In this document: piece by piece, positions 51,126 through 62,955 of the stretch
Position numbering within the stretch: position 1 is the stretch's first letter
How the letters are laid out: each line of letters begins with the position of its first letter
Position numbers and translations under genes: made by a program
DNA from: Agapetus fuscipes
Lineage: Eukaryota > Arthropoda > Insecta > Trichoptera > Glossosomatidae
Length of the DNA: 64,000 bases
Assembly (NCBI GenBank): GCA_951799405.1
Contig: OX637335.1
Coordinates: 18,604,342-18,668,341, forward strand
Direction of reading: 5' to 3'
The notes under the pieces: generated by a model
The model's input: only the letters and a program-made list of their open reading frames with translations
Databases searched by the model: none
Told to the model about the DNA's origin: nothing

Positions 51126-52974
51126 TCAAGTACATACCGTAAAGGATGTTAATGATTATTGTAGGCATAACAAGCTTGAAAGATGACAAACGGAATGAGA
51201 TAAGATGGGTGTAAAGAATGTTGATATAAATCTTACATTTGAATGCACCGCATCGTATCCAATCACTGGATTAATGCTTTGATATGGAAGACGCATCCAT
51301 AATCCCAGCACACAGCTGACCATTGTAATGAATATCAAACGACCACTGAATCAGATAACCAGGAATAGTTTATTGGAGCCTCAAGCACAAATGGACATAA
51401 AATATTCTCCAAATAAGATGAACATAAACCATCCAAAAACATGGAAACGGATTAAGGTGGATTTTTTTGTCCAAGATGTGTACGTGATGTAAGAAAAGCA
51501 AGTCTTACAAATAGATGCTGCAGGACGTAATACAAAAAAAAAACAGGTTACCAGCCACATTATGAAGAGACAAGACTAGTAGGACACTATATTGGACTAT
51601 GAAAAAATTGAAACTACTTAATTAATTCAATTACTTGATGCAGTTTTTCCATATTTTATCGAGAACTATTTACATTACCAAAAATCGACTTCTTGTGACA
51701 CTAAATAATGCTTAGTTTGTATAAAAAAAAAATACATATATAGCACATATAAAAAACGTTTTTTTTGTGGTGACATTTTTAAAGTTATATAATATATTTT
51801 TTAACCTTTACAACTAAGATAAACAGATAAATAAACACGTCTGATTTTTTTCTTTACTGTCACTCTTTGGCTAAGACCATAAAGTTTTAGAAAAAATGAA
51901 AGGTTTAGACCTTAGGGTATACAGCGCTTTTAAACTTAATTTTATGATTTCAATATGAAATTTACGGTTCGATTAGTCATTGGTTACCACTAGCATTGAT
52001 TTCTCATGTGCACTTTTAAATGAAAAAGTTGATAGAATTGAGACCATAGAAGAACAAAAGAGGGTAAGGCACCGCAAATACAATGAATTCAACAAATAAA
52101 TTATCTTCTTCCTTTTGCAGATCTTAAGGATCCGTTTGTGCCGCTAGATCCTCGTGGACGGACTGTTAGCTATCCCGTCATTTCTTCGGAGGTCTTCCTG
52201 GGGTTCTTCTTCCGTTTGAGTTTCTCCGAAGAATGATAAGTGGGATCCTATCGCTTTCCATTCTATTGATATGCTGGTACCAAAGAAAAGATAAAAGTAT
52301 AAAGAAATTGAAGACTACTCGTTTTTCATTTAGATAGAAATTTAAGGGTGGGCTTATTTTTTTTATTTTCTGTTTAGATAGTTAAGCTGTAACCGCTGGT
52401 TTTTATTTGTCTACGCAAGTACTGAGGGAATAAAAGCTCGAGCAATTGTTTTTGCACTGCAGAGCATATTCAATTCAGAAGAGGAGTAATTAGATGTGGG
52501 AATGCTATGAAATATAACTTTGTATGAATATTGCATAATTGAACAATTAGTTATATGTATGATGGGTGAAGATTAGTGATAAAAATCGCAATGTTATCAC
52601 TAAAGCCTTTTAGAAAACTGAAAATTTTGGTTACTAAAAATAATGTATAGGTATGACTCAATACTCGAGAAGGATACTTAAATTTTGTGTGAAAAAGATT
52701 TGGATTAATAATGCAATAATAAACACAAACGGCCTTATTCATTAGATTGGTTGAACCCTAAACCAGAGATAAACGAGTTTATTAGTATGGGAAATCTGAC
52801 TTTATGCTGGTGTAAAAATTAAAACCTTTTTATGAATAAGGAGGAAAGTTTTCCTTCACGAATTGGTTTATTATCTCGAGCGCTATCGGAGTGTTGTCAC
52901 ATCGTTTTCAAGAGAACAACCAACCAAAAAGTTGTTTGCTGTTGATGATGGTGTGATAATACTCCAATAACACT
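51126..52974. other. Mostly featureless
   Basis: Only a possible LINE scrap at 52130-52245. Confidence 0.4.
52130..52245 (-). pseudogene. Possible decayed LINE ORF2 C-terminus
   Basis: The minus strand reads RRTPGRPPKK then a stop where Trp is expected, followed by more stops. It fits the GRPxxKW tail of a LINE but is very short. Confidence 0.3.
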
Positions 52975-53435
52975 TTGCGTGTGGCGTTTGGAATCTTTTT
53001 GTTTTTACAGGTAAGGGAGCTGGCCTTAATCCAACCACTTCAGTTGAAGTGGAGTTTTACCAGCTCTCCAGGGAGTAGTCCTCATTTACTGTGAAGACTT
53101 AGTAAACCTTAAATTTTTGGTTTGGAATAAACTGTGAAACAAGAAAATCATTTCTGACACCCTTGGTGGGATTAGAACCCCAACTCTCGGCATGAAATTC
53201 AAATCCAATATCAATCGCCATTTCCTCTCAGTGTCTTAAAACAAAGTAACGCAACACACACCACAGCATTGCGCAGCTAACGGCCCTGCAACCGGATAAG
53301 GACAACTGCCACATCACCAACACCTCTGCGGCACTATAACAAGTGTCATAGACCACTAGAGTCTCTTGAATTTAGGAAGTCTCCCGCATAGGCTTCCTTA
53401 AAAAAAACACTCTACCAACTGAGCTATCGACCGGA
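52975..53435 (-). mobile_element. SINE beta interrupted by a gamma element
   Basis: Body 52975-53200, head CTCTACCAACTGAGCTATCG at 53410-53435, with the gamma element 53240-53409 between. Confidence 0.7.
53240..53409 (+). mobile_element. Gamma element nested in SINE beta
   Basis: ACGCAACACACACCACAGCA, CATCACCAACACCTCTGCGG, GAAGTCTCCCGCATAGG and an A-tail; reverse complement of 27290-27450. Confidence 0.65.
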
Positions 53436-53779
53436 CGTGAATTTTTTTGTAAACTTTAATAACTTTTACTTACAATAAAATAAAAATTGCTCTGTTTTAA
53501 TTCACATGAGTTTATTTTTGGACACGACCAGTTTCATTTAAACCTAATAACTCGTTAAACCATATATCAACTATCCAATACACTCTTTTTTATATTTCTG
53601 CATAAGCCAACATCAAATTTACTGCATATTTTAATTCTGTATACAAGTCCAACATCTAAAAGGAAAATGCGATGCAGTAGAAAAAGAGCTGTTCGGATCG
53701 TTGAAGCAACATGTACTTAGCTCAGTGTATACTTTATTTTTATTTTATCTTACTATCAGGGTACCCTTAACGTACAAAC

Positions 53780-53885
53780 TAACCAAATGAGTTTTACAGA
53801 ACACGTATGGGAATTAAATCGCGCACTACAGGCGCTGCTTTAGTTTCCATACATACTTGAGATTTATACTTGGGGTAAAAGTTTA
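53780..53885. mobile_element. MITE C copy, partial
   Basis: CGCGCACTACAGGCGCTGCT core, TTTCCATACATA, TTATACTTGGGGTAAAA end. Confidence 0.5.
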
Positions 53886-54099
53886 CGGAAGTGGTCAGAA
53901 AACAAGGGAGCATTAACAATAGAACCTCGAGTTTGTGTAATTGCATCCAGGATGGTTTAAGTGTTATTTACTACTGCAGGTATACAAGATAATGGTGGAT
54001 AGCGCTTACAAGAGAATGTGAGTAGATTTAATAAAAGTTTTGAGGTTTTGACGTTTATTCATCGTCATCATCATGAGCTCGACAGCCCTGGGTGGGTCT

Positions 54100-54440
54100 T
54101 GGCTGAATCCAGAACTGAACCTCGTGGTGTTCAACGCTCTACAAGGAATAGTTTCGGAGTAATTGCAGGAACTAGTGCACCCAAAGGATATACAGGAGAG
54201 CGGACTGACGCTGCGTTCGGCAGAGAGGGGCTTCAAAACGTTGGTGAGCGAGCCAACCAGGAGATTAACCACTGTGTTCGGCAATCGTGCGTTTGCTGTT
54301 GCGGGTCCCTCTTTGTGGAACAAGCTGCCATTGGAAGTTCGAGCATCGAACACCAGGAAAAACCTCAAAACAGCGATAGCACAGCAAGCACCCTTGGAGT
54401 GACAATCTTCACAAAACGGCGCTATATCAAATCATCATCA
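54100..54440 (+). pseudogene. CR1/L2-like LINE 3' end
   Basis: Frame 54163-54402 encodes RSAERGFKTLVSEPTRRLTT, GNRAFAVAGPSLWNKLPLEV, then a stop. The ~45-bp 3' UTR ends AAACGGCGCTATATCAAATC and (ATC)n. 5'-truncated. Confidence 0.75.
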
Positions 54441-54604
54441 TCCTCCACTCTCGCCTGTCCAACGCCTTTGCTCTCCAGCCACGTATCGGATCTTAGCTTC
54501 ATCTGCGTTGACGCTGTTCATCCATAGCATTCTTGGTCTTCCTTGGCTTCTGGAGTGTTAAGCGCTTATTGAGGTTTTTTGGCGTCAAATACTTAGTAGT
54601 ATTA

Positions 54605-54845
54605 TACACAATCTATAATCAAAGCTGCAAAGATGTGTTAACATTTAAGGATCATATTAAATGCATGCCCACAGACAGGCACATGTAGGCTCACGCCATT
54701 CTGCAAATAAACAAAACCTCACATGAACATAAACCTTGCCACTCCTGCTGCCTTTCCCTGAAACCGGGGTGACATTGGCAAAACTAAAACCAATTTTTAC
54801 AGCATGGGGGATCAGCCTCATACCAAACTATCAGTCAAGGAGCCT
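54605..54845 (-). repeat. Family A, full length
   Basis: AATCAAAGCTGCAAAGATGT to CAAACTATCAGTCAAGGAGC. Confidence 0.75.
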
Positions 54846-54949
54846 ATGAATACTTATGTGAAAGAAGAAAACTACTTGCACACTTCTTTCATCTCCTCGA
54901 CAGTCATCACTCTTTTCATGCATACAACTGCAAATTAAAATTTTCACAG

Positions 54950-55235
54950 TTTTGTACCCGAAGGGGTCGCATGTAGCATGTGGAACCTATTTACTTTCAC
55001 AATTGATGGTTCCGGGCCGGCCCTACACCAACCAATTTACTTAAAGTTGGAGTTTCCCAGCTCCCAAGATGGGTGGTTCTCATTTCTTGTGAAGGTTTTT
55101 AAAACCTAGCCTGTATTTTCAAAATGGGCTTGAAATAAACACAAAAAGAGACATACACTCTTTTTCACGATTGAACCCTAGTCCTCTGACATGAAATGCA
55201 AGGATTTTACCAACTGAGATATCGCCCAGACAATA
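54950..55235 (-). mobile_element. SINE beta, nearly full length
   Basis: GTACCCGAAGGGGTCGCATG through CTCCCAAGATGGGTGG to the head (minus GGCGATATCTCAGTTGGTAA). Confidence 0.7.
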
Positions 55236-55689
55236 ACAATTAACAAGTCTTACATCAGTTACCCAAATCCCGACGTTTTGAAGTTAAACAATTTCCTTTC
55301 CAATTTTCAAATATTTGTACCTCATACAAATTTTAAAATAAACAAGAATACGTCAAATTTTTGATAACATTTCATTCAATGATGAACCTAAGTCAGATTC
55401 TTATATTGCAAAATCATTGTTTTACATCATAGATAATATCACATGACATGTAAGAATGTATGATAACATGGAATTCTCATTTTGCTAGCGCCGTTTTCGC
55501 AACGTTGAATTCTCATTAGCGTCAGTACTTGGGACTGTGGAAGGATGCTCGTATGCAGTTTCGCCACACAACTTCCATATTATTATACCAGTATGATTAA
55601 AACGTTTGTTTTACGGCTTTATCGTTCACATCAAGCACAATTTTATTCTAGTGAATATAGCGCACGTTTGCATTTTACATTTTAAAACA
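55236..55689. other. No recognised feature
   Basis: AT-rich sequence. Confidence 0.4.
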
Positions 55690-55783
55690 ATAAAAACCTT
55701 ACATTAATATAATCCTTGAAGCTAATGCCTCCCTGCCCTGAAACAGGGGTAGCATTGGCATAGTTAACCAATTTTTACAGTAG
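55690..55783 (-). repeat. Family A fragment
   Basis: CCCTGAAACAGGGGTAGCAT and AATTTTTACAGTA, cut by the solo-LTR-like sequence. Confidence 0.6.
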
Positions 55784-56074
55784 TGTGATATTGTTCGCGG
55801 TAACGAGAGACTGAACACGTGCTGATGCGTGTGGAACATTTCTCTGGTATAATCCATTATGGAAGTGTCTCGAACATGCAAGAATCGTCTCTTTCATACC
55901 TTTAAATACGAGCAAAGATTCTGTGGGACAGTAAGAGTCACTTTCAACATTGTGCCGTAAAGTCCTTATAAGTTAGAGTGAGAAGAATGTGTAAACAATA
56001 TTGTGCAAAATAAGTCTTGTTTAATAAGTAAATCGCAGTTTAATTTAAAAAAAACCCCAGGTGAAATCATAACA
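55784..56074 (+). mobile_element. Solo-LTR-like sequence, copy 2
   Basis: Ends TCATAACA, complementary to the TGTTATGA start of copy 1. It shares AACATGCAAGAATCGTCTCT and AAATACGAGCAAAGATTCTG with it. It abuts a broken family A copy; no target duplication found. Confidence 0.6.
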
Positions 56075-56520
56075 ATATAAAACACACAATCCTTGTAATA
56101 CATGTTCGTACAAACCAGCTATCGGAAACAAAAAAATCATATCATTTTCCTGTAAAAAATTACAATAATTTTAAATTTATTATACCATCGCTCTTTTATC
56201 TATTTTTTCATTAAAATGACGGAAATACTGAAAAATTCTAGAAAATATTTATCAGGAAGAATTCTATGTAATTTACTTATTATTTACATCTAAAATTTAT
56301 AAATTGTATTGTCTTGAACAACTTTTAAGTGTTGTGTGGGTAGCCCCAAACCAAACATCAATGCCTTGTAAGAAAATGTATGCTACATTCTAAACAATGA
56401 TTTTTGTTATAAATAATGCGTGGCCATCTTGTCTATGATATCGCCTGCAAATAATCATTCGACATTCTTGCACGCTCCTCCATGGATGACATTCAACAAT
56501 GATCTGTTGGTGCGTCAACT
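56075..56520. other. No recognised feature
   Basis: AT-rich sequence. Confidence 0.4.
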
Positions 56521-56835
56521 AAGCAGTGTACTGTAACTGTAACTGTGTTGCCGTTCCGCTAGGGGTGGCCAGAGCCTCGACAGAGCTCCCCCATTTCTTC
56601 CTATCCTTACGTATACCTCTTTCAATTCATTCATATCCATCACCTTTTTCATGCATTTTCTTCTTTTATATTCACTTTGTACATCCCATTCTTTCACAAT
56701 CTCCTCAATCTGATCACTCCATACTTTTACCGCTCATCCCTTACCTTTTTTTCCTTTTACACTTCCTCTGCATACATACTTTGTCAGTCTATCAGCATTC
56801 ATTCTTTTCACATGCCCAAACCATAACCACAAGCA
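56521..56835 (-). pseudogene. RTE-like LINE ORF2 C-terminal fragment
   Basis: Minus-strand relic with the RRKCMKKVMDMNELKEVYVR region and the GGCCACCCCTAGCGGAACGG 3' end near 56560. Confidence 0.6.
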
Positions 56836-56865
56836 ATAAATTCATAGACATTGACATTGGTAAGA

Positions 56866-57068
56866 CATAGGTAAAGTGAAACATTTTTTACAGTATAGGG
56901 ACGTCAGCCTCATAACTATAAATCTATGTTGTAAAGATATGTATCATTTGAGATTCATATTAAATGCATTCCCACAAGCAGACACGCATAATTTCGAGCT
57001 CACACATGCCGCATGTGGACCTACAATATAAAAACCCAATCTCAAATGAACATCAGCCCTGCAACTAT
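56866..57068 (-). repeat. Family A, rearranged
   Basis: A 5' piece (56866-56917) lies left of the 3' piece (56918-57068), in an order inconsistent with one intact copy. Confidence 0.65.
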
Positions 57069-57757
57069 ACCATAATAATAAGAAAAGCTAGCTCAAGCCA
57101 CTCCTTCAGCAAAGAGCATACCCCTTTTTAGTTTAAAACGGTTTCCGTTATGCTTACCTTGTATGAGAGCCCAAAAGCACGCTTTTAAAAACTACAAAAA
57201 AAATGACACGCAAGCATGTTGAGTGATCGACTGCAGACGGCGTAAGTAATCGTTTGAATGTTCCGCTACATGTTTTGCCATAAATTAGTAGCATATGCTA
57301 CAAAATGAGACACAAAAAGGTAGTATTAGGCCATGATTAATCCACAACATGGCGGCAAGTGCTGTCAGAAATGGTAAAACAACATTTTACAAATGTTCGG
57401 TTTTTAGAGAATTTTATCAAGTAAGTAATACATTAATCTTCGATTTTGTAATAAATTGCATGGATTATAATTTGTCAGAATGACAAATTAAATACATATT
57501 TACGTACATTTTTTTTCATTTTAATCTATTATATTTAATTTTATTATTTTAATTTTATTTTATAATATTTGTATCACTATTTTAAATTTTATTTTATTAT
57601 AATTAGATCTAGTTTTCTCATTTTCTTCTAATATTGTATATTGGATGATTTCCTGGTTCCTAGTAAATATACAAACAGACTCAAAGCTTGTTTTCAGTAG
57701 ACGCTTCTGGAATTTTCTCAAAAAACACCTGAAGTAGCTTAAAAAAGAAATCATTTT
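57069..57757. other. No recognised feature
   Basis: Very AT-rich, especially 57500-57620. Confidence 0.4.
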
Positions 57758-58029
57758 TAGGATGAGTAATTTGGTGAGCGCTGTTTTTGTGTGAATCACA
57801 CCTTAAGAGCCCTCTGTGAGCTGGGCCGTCGCTTTCGACAGCGCCAATTACACAAGCAAGATCAAGACCTTTTGTGACCGATCTTTGGTAAGGCATGTTT
57901 TTCTTTAACACAGCAAAATTCTCAGCATACCTTGAAAATTAAATGATAATTTTTGAACCTACGCCGGAATCGAACCAACGGCCTTTTGATTAAGAGTCTG
58001 CAGCGTTAGCCACTAGACTACGGACGGTC
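57758..58029 (-). mobile_element. SINE alpha copy
   Basis: Minus strand: GACCGTCCGTAGTCTAGTGG, box B GGTTCGATTCCGGCGTAGGT, tail GTGATTCACACAAAAACAGC. Confidence 0.75.
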
Positions 58030-58067
58030 AAATTCATATTCACTCACAGCAAATTTATGGCTCATCT

Positions 58068-58318
58068 ATAATCTAAATTTCAAATAGAAATTACATTTAA
58101 GATTTATATTAAATGCATTCCCATAAGCATACACGTATAATTTCGCACTTACACATGCCGCATGTGGACCTACAATATAAAAACCCAGATCTAAAATGAA
58201 CACAAGCACTGCAACTCTTACCGACCTTTCCTAAAACAGGGGTGACATTGGCAAAGTGAACCTTTTTCTTTTACAGTATGGGTGTGATCAGCCTCATACC
58301 AACCTATAAGTTAAGGAA
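58068..58318 (-). repeat. Family A, full length
   Basis: CATTCCCATAAGCATACACG to CCAACCTATAAGTTAAGGAA. Confidence 0.78.
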
Positions 58319-58734
58319 TGCTCTTATCCGTTACCTAAAATTAATTTTCATACTAAAAAAGCATAATCCGTGGATCGTTTGTGGATTAAATGTATACTAT
58401 CGTGAATAACACTGAAAGTTTCTGGATAAGAAAGTTAGAGCTACAATTATACAATTAATGTTACCGTCAACTTCCTGCTTTAACAACGCCCCTTACCGGC
58501 ACAATGGAAGTGCCTTGGCATTGCATTGTGAGAGAAAAACACCCAGGCTATTAGTATTATGCCACTCTATACGTACCTACGCAGTTTCTATATTGTATGC
58601 CGGTAGCAAAATAAGGCACATCATATTTTGCCCAGGCACTTCGATTCATATACTTTAAATCTGTCAATAATGTATGTATGTCTATGTATGTATTTTAATT
58701 AAATGTTTGTTTTCTATCCTGTAATTATATTTTT
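58319..58734. other. No recognised feature
   Basis: A 66-codon frame (58458-58658) has no recognisable domain. Confidence 0.35.
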
Positions 58735-58990
58735 GTATTCCTTGACTTATACGTTGATATGCGGCTGACCACTCATGCTGTAAAAAATGGTTCACTTTGC
58801 CAATGTCACTCCTGTTTTAGGGAAGCTCGATAAGAGTTGCAGGGTGTATGTGTATTTGAGATTTTGGTTTTTATGTTGAAGGTTCACATGCGGCACGTAG
58901 AAGCGCGATCTTATACACGTTTGCTTGTGAGAATGCATTTAATGTGAATCTCCAATGTCGCATATCTTTGCAACTTAGATTAGATTAGAT
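58735..58990 (+). repeat. Family A, full length
   Basis: ATTCCTTGACTTATACGTTG to CTTAGATTAGATTAGAT. Confidence 0.78.
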
Positions 58991-59547
58991 ATGTCTTCAA
59001 CTCCACCGGTCTGCCTCAGATCTTGAAGGGATACATCTTATTTTTCGAAAAAAATGGAAGATGACAGTGTTAAAATTTTTCAAGTGTGGTCAGATAAAAG
59101 ACGAGCGGGTAATAATTTTTTTTTTACAAATTCCGATTTTTAAATAATACAATTGAAAATAGCCTTGCCTGGAATGCCTTGAAAAATAGAACACAACTTT
59201 ATATTTCATTTTAATTAAATATTTTGGTACTTATCGAATCCTTTTTTAACCACATAATTGAGCAAAAATACTTTGTATTAGAGCGGAGGAAATGTGTTTG
59301 GATAATTTTTTGTTTTTTAATTCTAGGACATAGCAATTTTGGGATCATCTCGCAACCTTCGTATTGTATTGACGGGCAATATTTTTAATCCGTCTTTAGA
59401 TAAACCATTGTAAAATTAAATGATTCAATGACTTAATTACTGATCAGAGCCTCCTACCATTTTTGTATAATTCCAAAACCCACATACAATCAAAATTACA
59501 ATGTCGACTTTGAACTTTGGCTATTGAGGCATTTTAAGAAACGTTTT
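58991..59547. other. No recognised feature
   Basis: AT-rich sequence. Confidence 0.4.
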
Positions 59548-59727
59548 CGGTCGATAGCTCGGTTGGTGGAGTGCTTGCATTATATGCAGATAGCTCGGGT
59601 TCGAATCCCACCGAGTGTGTCAGAAATGGTTTCCCGTTTCAGTGTTTAATTCAAGCACGAAATAAAAATACCGGCACGGTTTACTCTGCCTCCACAAGAA
59701 ATGAGTACCAGCCCCGTCAGGACAGAA
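59548..59727 (+). mobile_element. SINE beta 5' half with good tRNA head
   Basis: GGTCGATAGCTCGGTTGGTG, box B GGGTTCGAATCCCACCGAG, then TGTCAGAAATGGTTTCCCGT to AAATGAGTACCAGCCCCGTC. Confidence 0.75.
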
Positions 59728-59814
59728 TGATTTTTTGAACTTTAAAAAACCTTCAAACTTCACGGTGGATACAAAATTAAGTTGTATCAAAGATTTTTAC
59801 GCTTAACCTGACAA

Positions 59815-60146
59815 ATGCAAATTAAAAAATGATGTAAAAGTAAAGGTGCAAAAGAATGCGATGAGATGGTTTGGAGATATAGAAAGAATGGATGATAAAA
59901 GACTTATAAAGTGTGTACAGAGGAAATGTAATAGGAAAAAATGGAAAGGGAAGACCGAAGAAAGTATGATTTGCGAAATTGTGAAAGAATGGAATAAACA
60001 AAGCGAATGTAAAAGAAAGAAGTGAATGAAAAAGGTGATGGATATGAATGAACTGAAAGGGATATGCAAGGATAGGATAAGTGGAGGCAAATCTACACAG
60101 GCTCTGGCCACCCCTAGCGGAATGGCGTCAGAGTTACAGCTAACTC
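59815..60146 (+). pseudogene. RTE-like LINE ORF2 C-terminal fragment, copy 1 of a tandem pair
   Basis: Begins ..KVKVQKNAMRWFGDIERMD-like with frame breaks and ends at CCACCCCTAGCGGAATGGCG. A second copy in the same orientation starts directly after. Confidence 0.65.
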
Positions 60147-60605
60147 CTGATCTTCTGGAAACCGGAAAATTCCAAATTTTGACCGTAGAAATGGCTCATT
60201 TAAGAAGTATGACAGGAAAAACACTGAAAGATAGAGTGAGAAACGAATGGGTTCTGAATGAATGCGGAGTAAAAGAAAGCGTGAAAGTGAAAGTTCAAAG
60301 AAGTGTGATGCGATGGTTTGGACATATTGAAAGGATGAATGAAGACCGACTGACAAAAAGAGTATATAAAGGGAATGTAATAGGTAAGCGTGGAAGGGGA
60401 AGACCTAGAAAAGAATGGATTGATCAGATAAGTGAGATTGCGAACGAATGGAATTTACAGAGTGGAAACAAGAGAAGAGCATGCATGAAAAGAGTGATGA
60501 AATTAGATGAGATGAAAGAAGTATGCAGGGACAGAGTCAAGTGGAGGCACTTATGTGGAGGTACTGGCCACCCCTAGAGGAATGGCGGCAGGATACAAGA
60601 CAAGA
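60147..60605 (+). pseudogene. RTE-like LINE ORF2 C-terminus, best-preserved copy
   Basis: An open frame from within copy 1 to 60577 encodes LRSMTGKTLKDRVRNEW, VMRWFGHIERMNEDRLTKRV, GKRGRGRPRKEWIDQI and ends KWRHLCGGTGHP. The RVRNE/MRWFGHxxRM/GRGRPRKxW series marks the C-terminus of endonuclease-reverse transcriptase LINEs. The RT core is missing, so it is a 5'-truncated copy. Confidence 0.75.
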
Positions 60606-60851
60606 CAAGACAAGGCCAACCTACGTGGGAAATGCTATGTAAGTCCCTTCTGGTAAGCTGTTCGTTTAATCGATCCTTCGGTTCATCGACTTTCGGATAA
60701 TCGACGCTCTACTATACGGATAGATAGATTTACGTGGGTTGAGCTAGAGTTAAAGCTCTCGATAATGAGCGATGCGACCGCATAGCCAAGTGCTCTTATC
60801 GTCTGTATGCTGTGTGCTTTATGCTATCAGTTATGGTAGCAGGTTGGAACA

Positions 60852-61736
60852 GCACAGTGACAAAACGACGTGACTTAACCTCACATGACAAAACATCACA
60901 TGGCAAAAAAATGCATACGTAAAACAGAACTTACAATAAACGGCACATGAAAAAATATCACATGACAAAACATCACTAACATTTATATTGCCTAATATGA
61001 GGTGGTTGGCGTTAGTAGATTTTTGTATTCTCTAAACCAGTGGTTCCCAAACTATGGTACGCGTACCACCAGTGGTACGCGACGCTTCTTAAGGTGGTAC
61101 GCAAGCAGCCATGGCCATAGGAAATAATAAGATAAAACGTTTTTCAATTTCGCGCAACTAAGCCAAATATTTCCTCTTTTGTTTCGAACATGCAGCACCA
61201 TTTTTCAGACTAAGACAGGTCTGTCCCGCCACGATTACAAAAATACTAAATCTGGCCCTCCACAATATTATGTTGGACACCCGTGCACTAAGAGTATTGT
61301 ATTTTTTTTATAATAAATAAATAAGCATAATGTTTTCATTAACAGTTGCAGTTTTTATTACTTTACCATTTGAATGATTTTTTTTAACTGTTGCACTTCA
61401 GTGGTACGCCACTGATTTATAATTTCATTAGTGGTACGCGAAATTAAAAGTTTGGGAACCACTGCTCTAAACCAAATAATTTACAAGTGTGTTCCATTTT
61501 CTCATTTTTTTTGTCATTCCGTTTATAGTATTTTCTGATTTGTCCTTTGGTGTTTTTTCATGTGCCGTTTATAGTATGTTCTAGGTATATGATGTTTTGT
61601 CATGTGACGTCTTGTCTTTCTATGTTTTGTCATTGTGATGAGCTTTTCTATGATGTTTTGCAACTTTAATGTTTTGTCATGGGATGTACATATTATCATT
61701 GTGATGTAATGTCATGTGTAGTTTTCTCACTGTGCC
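60852..61736. mobile_element. MITE E copy (ATCACATGACA family), host of the hAT MITE
   Basis: Left arm GCACAGTGACAAAAC...TCACATGACAAAACATCAC; the right arm is the reverse complement ending TCACTGTGCC. Arms ~100 bp or more. About 450 bp once the nested hAT MITE is removed. Confidence 0.7.
61038..61464. mobile_element. hAT MITE, 427 bp
   Basis: TIRs CAGTGGTTCCCAAACT / AGTTTGGGAACCACTG with 8-bp target duplications CTCTAAAC (61030-61037 and 61465-61472). Internal GTGGTACGC motifs recur near both ends. It is non-coding and nested in the MITE E copy at 60852-61736. Confidence 0.9.
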
Positions 61737-62060
61737 ATTTTATCTTGGAAACATCAGTTATATGCTACATATTTTATGCTAACAGTTCTACGCTTTACTA
61801 TGCTATATGCTTAAGGCTATCGGATTTATACTGTGAGTAATATTATGCTCAGTACGGCACAAGGAAATCACTTCAAAGCTTTTGAACGTAGGATACAATT
61901 ATTTCTCACAAGATTCTGTGACAGTGATTTCCAACCTATTTAAGTACTGAAAATTATAAGACGGTTTAAATAATAACACATAAAACATCTTGTAAGTACA
62001 ACAATGACGTGCTTTTTAATCCATATTTTCTCTTTATTTCTCAGCTTTTTTCAGTCCATT
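61737..62060. other. No recognised feature
   Basis: Between MITE E and MITE D. Confidence 0.4.
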
Positions 62061-62236
62061 CCTGGGCTTGAAGTCTCACCACCACGGATATTCTTACCTA
62101 CTGAATATCTGTAATATTTGTATGAAGACCTGTCAATCCAAGATGGTCGCAAGTGAACAGCTGATTAGTCTTCATACAAATATTACCGATTTTTGGTAGG
62201 TAAGTATTACCGTGGTGATGAGACTTCGAGCCCTGG
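62061..62236. mobile_element. MITE D copy 2
   Basis: CCTGGGCTTGAAGTC / GACTTCGAGCCCTGG ends with ~65-bp inverted arms through TTACCTAC and TTTGTATGAAGAC; 176 bp. Internal GGTCGCAAGTGAACAGCTGA is shared with copy 1. Confidence 0.75.
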
Positions 62237-62436
62237 ACGTGCAGTCTCTTCCAACCTACATGCCTTTCAATCAACCAATTTGTTTTTTAATTCGAAATAT
62301 CAATGTTCAGTTGAAGGGAGTCGGCTATAAGTCAATACGTAAGCCAGATGGGTCTGTGTTCTTGTTTAGGCCCGGTAGTTTCAACGTTAACTTTCATGAT
62401 TTTAAACTTTTAGAAAAAAACAACCCACTCAATTAA

Positions 62437-62561
62437 CATAGGTGCGTCCTTTTCATTCAATATAAAGTCGTTACGCTATAGTTGAAAATACGCACCCTTA
62501 GACGTAGTATTTTCAACGTTAAGATAGCGACTTAATACTGAATGAAAATGGTGCACTTATG
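62437..62561. mobile_element. MITE G, 125-bp near-perfect hairpin
   Basis: CATAGGTGCGTCCTTTTCAT... is mirrored by ...ATGAAAATGGTGCACTTATG; arms ~55 bp with almost no loop. One arm recurs at 18958-19012. Confidence 0.65.
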
Positions 62562-62679
62562 CAAATTACGTGTGGGTAGCTTTTTTATCAGTTTAAAGTC
62601 ACATATTATGCTAACGTTAAAAATATCGAGCCTTTAACTTTATTTTTCGAGGATTTAACTTTATTTTTCTACAGTATAT

Positions 62680-62955
62680 TTCCTTGACTTATCCTTATAG
62701 GTTGGTATGAATTCCTTGACTTATAGGTTGGTATTTGGCTGACCACTCATACTGAAAAAATGGTTCACTTTGCCAATGTCACCCCTGTTTCAGGGAAGGT
62801 CGGCAAGAGTTGCAAAGGCTTATGTCCATTTGAGAATTGGGTTTTTATACTGTAGGCCCACATGCGGCAAGTGTGAGCGCGAAATTATGCGTGCCTGCTT
62901 GTGGGAATGCATTAATTATGAAACTCAAATGATACATATCCTTGCAGCTTAGATT
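62680..62955 (+). repeat. Family A with duplicated start
   Basis: TTCCTTGACTTATCC..GGTTGGTATG is followed at once by a second TTCCTTGACTTATAGGTTGG. Confidence 0.75.

Noticed and set aside
52120..52240. Candidate plus-strand exon after CCTTTTGCAG
   Set aside because: Open for only ~36 codons, no partner exon, and the opposite strand looks like a LINE tail.
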